Below, in pieces: positions 20,499-22,565 of a stretch of 22,565 bases of DNA (positions are counted from its first letter, which is position 1; each line of letters opens with the position of its first letter). This stretch comes from a virus. The DNA is taken from IMG/VR virus record IMGVR_UViG_3300032006_000095, positions 1 to 22,565 of that record; one strand, written 5' to 3'. The notes beneath the pieces are model-generated. The model was not told the DNA's origin. It did no database searches and worked only from the letters and a program-made list of their open reading frames with translations. Position numbers and translations under genes: made by a program.

Positions 20499-20594
20499 AT
20501 GTGGCTATACGGAAAAGGCGTCTTAGGGCGTATACAGAGAAACTACAGCATTTTAAACCAAAACGTATTCTTTGCTAAACGTAATGTACCCTAA
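20499..20594 (+). CDS. Possible 31-aa protein filling the gap before the adaptor
   Basis: ATG 20499 to TAA 20592-20594; the stop overlaps the adaptor ATG (TAATG). The product starts MWLYGKGVLGRIQRNYSILN. GAGGG lies about nine bases upstream. Its neat fit between genes suggests either a coupled micro-gene or a leader that brings ribosomes to the adaptor start. Confidence 0.45.
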   Translation: MWLYGKGVLGRIQRNYSILNQNVFFAKRNVP

Positions 20595-21223
20595 TGGCTA
20601 TAAGTAATTACACCGAGTTAACCACGGCTGTCGCTAACTGGTTGGACAGGGATGACCTGACTGACCGGATACCGGAGTTTATTGCTCTGTGCGAGACCAG
20701 ATTTAATCGGGTCTTGCGTATTAGGGCTATGGAAACTTTGGATACTTCTGTATCTACTGTTGCCGGAACCAAGACAATAGCGTTGCCAACTGGATATGTC
20801 CAGATGAGGGATATTCATTTAAATACCAGTCCTATTGTGCAGTTACAGTATGTAAGCCCTGAAATAATGAACAGGATTCACGCTGGTAGTGATTCTGGAA
20901 AACCGGATGTGTACACTATCATCGGTAATAATATTTCACTGGGGCCAACCCCTTCAGCAGTATACGAAGTAAGTATGCTATATTATAAAACATTTGATGC
21001 TATTACTGGTCTATCCCCAACGAATTGGGTGATAACTAATGCACCAGATATTTACCTTTATGGAACTCTGCTAGAGGCGGAGCCATTTCTAATGAATGAT
21101 GCTAGGGTGCAACTATGGGCTACAGCATTAACTCAATCTATTAACAATTTGCAGGAACAGGATAACAAAGATAGACATTCTGGCTCTGCTCTTAGGGTTA
21201 TGAACACAGGCGGGTATTACTAA
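20594..21223 (+). CDS. Head-tail adaptor protein (SU10 adaptor-like)
   Basis: A 209-aa protein of the short-tailed phage adaptor type. It begins with NYTELTTAVANWLDRDDLTDRIPEFIALCETRFNRVLRIR, the helical start of this family, followed by a beta-rich middle (VPL-type loop PTGYVQMRDIHLN) and helices near the C-terminus. It should form a ring beneath the portal and join it to the tail. It overlaps the fibre gene by one base (TAATG). Confidence 0.85.
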   Translation: MAISNYTELTTAVANWLDRDDLTDRIPEFIALCETRFNRVLRIRAMETLDTSVSTVAGTKTIALPTGYVQMRDIHLNTSPIVQLQYVSPEIMNRIHAGSDSGKPDVYTIIGNNISLGPTPSAVYEVSMLYYKTFDAITGLSPTNWVITNAPDIYLYGTLLEAEPFLMNDARVQLWATALTQSINNLQEQDNKDRHSGSALRVMNTGGYY

Positions 21224-22565
21224 TGGGCTTAGAAAGTGCGAATTATATAAGTGGTCTGGTAGATACAAATCCCGGCGCTACAGACAACGTATCGCAAGGC
21301 GACGATCATCTTCGTTTAATCAAAAAGGTTTTAACGGATTCTTTCCCGTCTATAGATGCGGCGGTAAATGCAATCCACACCAGCGCATCAGCGCCATCAA
21401 CCGCTATATCTGCGGGGTTGTTATGGTTTGATACGAGTAATAATCTTTTAAAATTAAGAAACGAGGCAAACGATGCTTGGATTACTCTTTCTATATCTCC
21501 GGTAACATCCAATACTGTAGATATTGATGGCGGGGCTATTGACGGTACAGTTATAGGTGGCGGCACTCCAGCGGCTATTACAGGAACAACCTTAACGGGT
21601 AGCACTAGCCTAGCATTAGCAACAGGCGCTACTGTAACTGGGATAGATAATGGAGCGTTAGGCTCCAGCGCCACACTATTAGCCACGCAAGGGGCGATTA
21701 AAACTTATGTAGATGCCCAAGTTACGGCGCAAGATTTAGATGTAACGACAGATTCAGGAACGATAGATATTGATCTTGATTCTGATACTCTTACGGTTGC
21801 TGGTGGGGCGGCATTAGACACTTCCGCAACTGGAACTACTGTTACAGTCAATGTTACAGATGAGGGAATAACCAATGCAAAGTTAGCGCACATGGCGGCT
21901 AACACGGTTAAGGTAAGAGATGCTAACTCTACAGGCGATCCATCTGACAAGGCGGTAGCAAATACTGAAATCTTAATTGGTGACGGTACTGGATTTACTG
22001 CCGCCGCTTTATCTGGCGATGCCACCATGACAAACGCCGGGGTGGTAAGCGTAGTTAAAATCCAAGGGGAAGCGGTTAGTTCAACAGCCGCAACTAACGA
22101 TCAATACCTTAAATATTCCAGTTCATCTAACGAATGGCAGAAGGTGGACGTTCTTGCTCCTGATAGACTGACCACTAAGGGTGATCTTCTTGTTTACAAT
22201 ACAGTAGACTCTGAAACTAGGTTGCCTGTTGGTACTAATGATTACTCCCTGCTTGCTGATTCCTCTGCTACTAACGGTGTAGCGTGGAAACAAGTTCCCA
22301 CAGCGGGTATTGCTGACGATGCTGTTACCTATGGAAAGATGCAGGACTTGGGAACTGCTAATAGAGTTATTGGCGGCACATCAACTGGCACTCTTGCAGA
22401 GGTTCAGATTGTTGACGCAATGGTTAATGCAAGCGCGGCTATAGATGCTACCAAGATTGCTAATGGCTCTGTAACTAGCACAGAATTTCAGTACATTTAC
22501 TCTCTTAGTTCCAACGCCCAAACCCAGATTGATGCTAAAGCCGCAGTCGGCACTGCTAACACCTG
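21223..22565 (+). CDS. Tail-fibre-like structural protein, 3' end outside the window
   Basis: The frame is open from ATG 21223 to the window end (447 codons, no stop). The N-terminus (YISGLVDTNPGATDNVSQGDDHLRLIKKVLTDSFP) is a recognisable phage fibre N-terminal signature (GDDHLRLIK). The rest is Gly/Thr/Ser/Ala/Asp-rich low-charge repeats of the type seen in beta-structured fibres (for example GITNAKLAHMAANTVKVRD and GIADDAVTYGKMQDLGT). It would bind host surface receptors. Two long minus-strand frames inside it are shadows. Confidence 0.8.
   Translation, partial: MGLESANYISGLVDTNPGATDNVSQGDDHLRLIKKVLTDSFPSIDAAVNAIHTSASAPSTAISAGLLWFDTSNNLLKLRNEANDAWITLSISPVTSNTVDIDGGAIDGTVIGGGTPAAITGTTLTGSTSLALATGATVTGIDNGALGSSATLLATQGAIKTYVDAQVTAQDLDVTTDSGTIDIDLDSDTLTVAGGAALDTSATGTTVTVNVTDEGITNAKLAHMAANTVKVRDANSTGDPSDKAVANTEILIGDGTGFTAAALSGDATMTNAGVVSVVKIQGEAVSSTAATNDQYLKYSSSSNEWQKVDVLAPDRLTTKGDLLVYNTVDSETRLPVGTNDYSLLADSSATNGVAWKQVPTAGIADDAVTYGKMQDLGTANRVIGGTSTGTLAEVQIVDAMVNASAAIDATKIANGSVTSTEFQYIYSLSSNAQTQIDAKAAVGTANT

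Noticed and set aside
21306-22028. Two minus-strand ORFs (126 and 107 aa) in the fibre gene
   Set aside because: Ala/Val/Ser/Pro-rich antisense shadows of the repetitive fibre frame.

Overview
The window is a contiguous piece of a tailed double-stranded DNA bacteriophage genome (or prophage). The evidence is a complete head-building run (small and large terminase, portal, scaffold, major capsid protein), an adaptor, and the start of a fibre-like gene. The capsid, portal and adaptor types (DUF5309/SU10-like capsid, P22-like portal, SU10-like adaptor) point to a short-tailed (podovirus-like) phage of a Gram-negative host. That is family recognition from memory, not a database search. No integrase, repressor, tRNA, CRISPR array or insertion sequence was recognised.

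Layout. (1) About 220-7022, minus strand: a tightly packed operon of nucleotide and DNA metabolism genes. It holds a metallophosphoesterase, a RecB/Cas4-type nuclease, an SSB-like protein with an acidic DIPF tail, an HNH-like protein, a class II ribonucleotide reductase, a possible annealing protein, a Holliday-junction-resolvase-like nuclease and several small unknowns. Stops and starts overlap throughout. One small gene (60-434) runs the other way and overlaps the operon's last gene tail to tail. (2) 7023-7222: a divergent control region with a consensus sigma-70-type promoter, a 13-bp inverted repeat whose arms each carry an outward-facing extended -10 element, and paired 10-bp direct repeats. 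It faces a lone 47-aa plus-strand gene (7223-7366). (3) 7338-9414, minus strand: an ArdC-like antirestriction protein preceded by very small, mostly acidic proteins, each with a strong ribosome binding site. This looks like an early or anti-defence cluster. (4) 9415-10442: a 320-bp gap with one possible 40-aa gene, then an isolated 220-aa unknown gene with its own promoter and a UUCG hairpin terminator. (5) 10443-10960: a 518-bp non-coding region between the leftward and rightward halves of the window. It holds a chromosomal-type parS site, C-runs, an AT repeat, tandem 8-bp repeats and palindromes. (6) 10961-22565, plus strand: the late module. It starts with a 903-aa protein of unknown role, followed by terminases, portal, two small proteins, scaffold, capsid, a terminator-like hairpin, three small genes, the adaptor and a fibre gene cut by the window end.

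Together, the leftward genes would supply deoxynucleotides, process and recombine phage DNA and counter host restriction, while the rightward genes build and fill the capsid. DNA polymerase, helicase, primase, lysis genes and most tail genes are not in this window and presumably lie outside it. The most unusual features are the host-type parS with no parAB nearby, the symmetrical promoter region at 7043-7142, the acidic cluster next to ArdC, and the large unknown protein heading the late operon.
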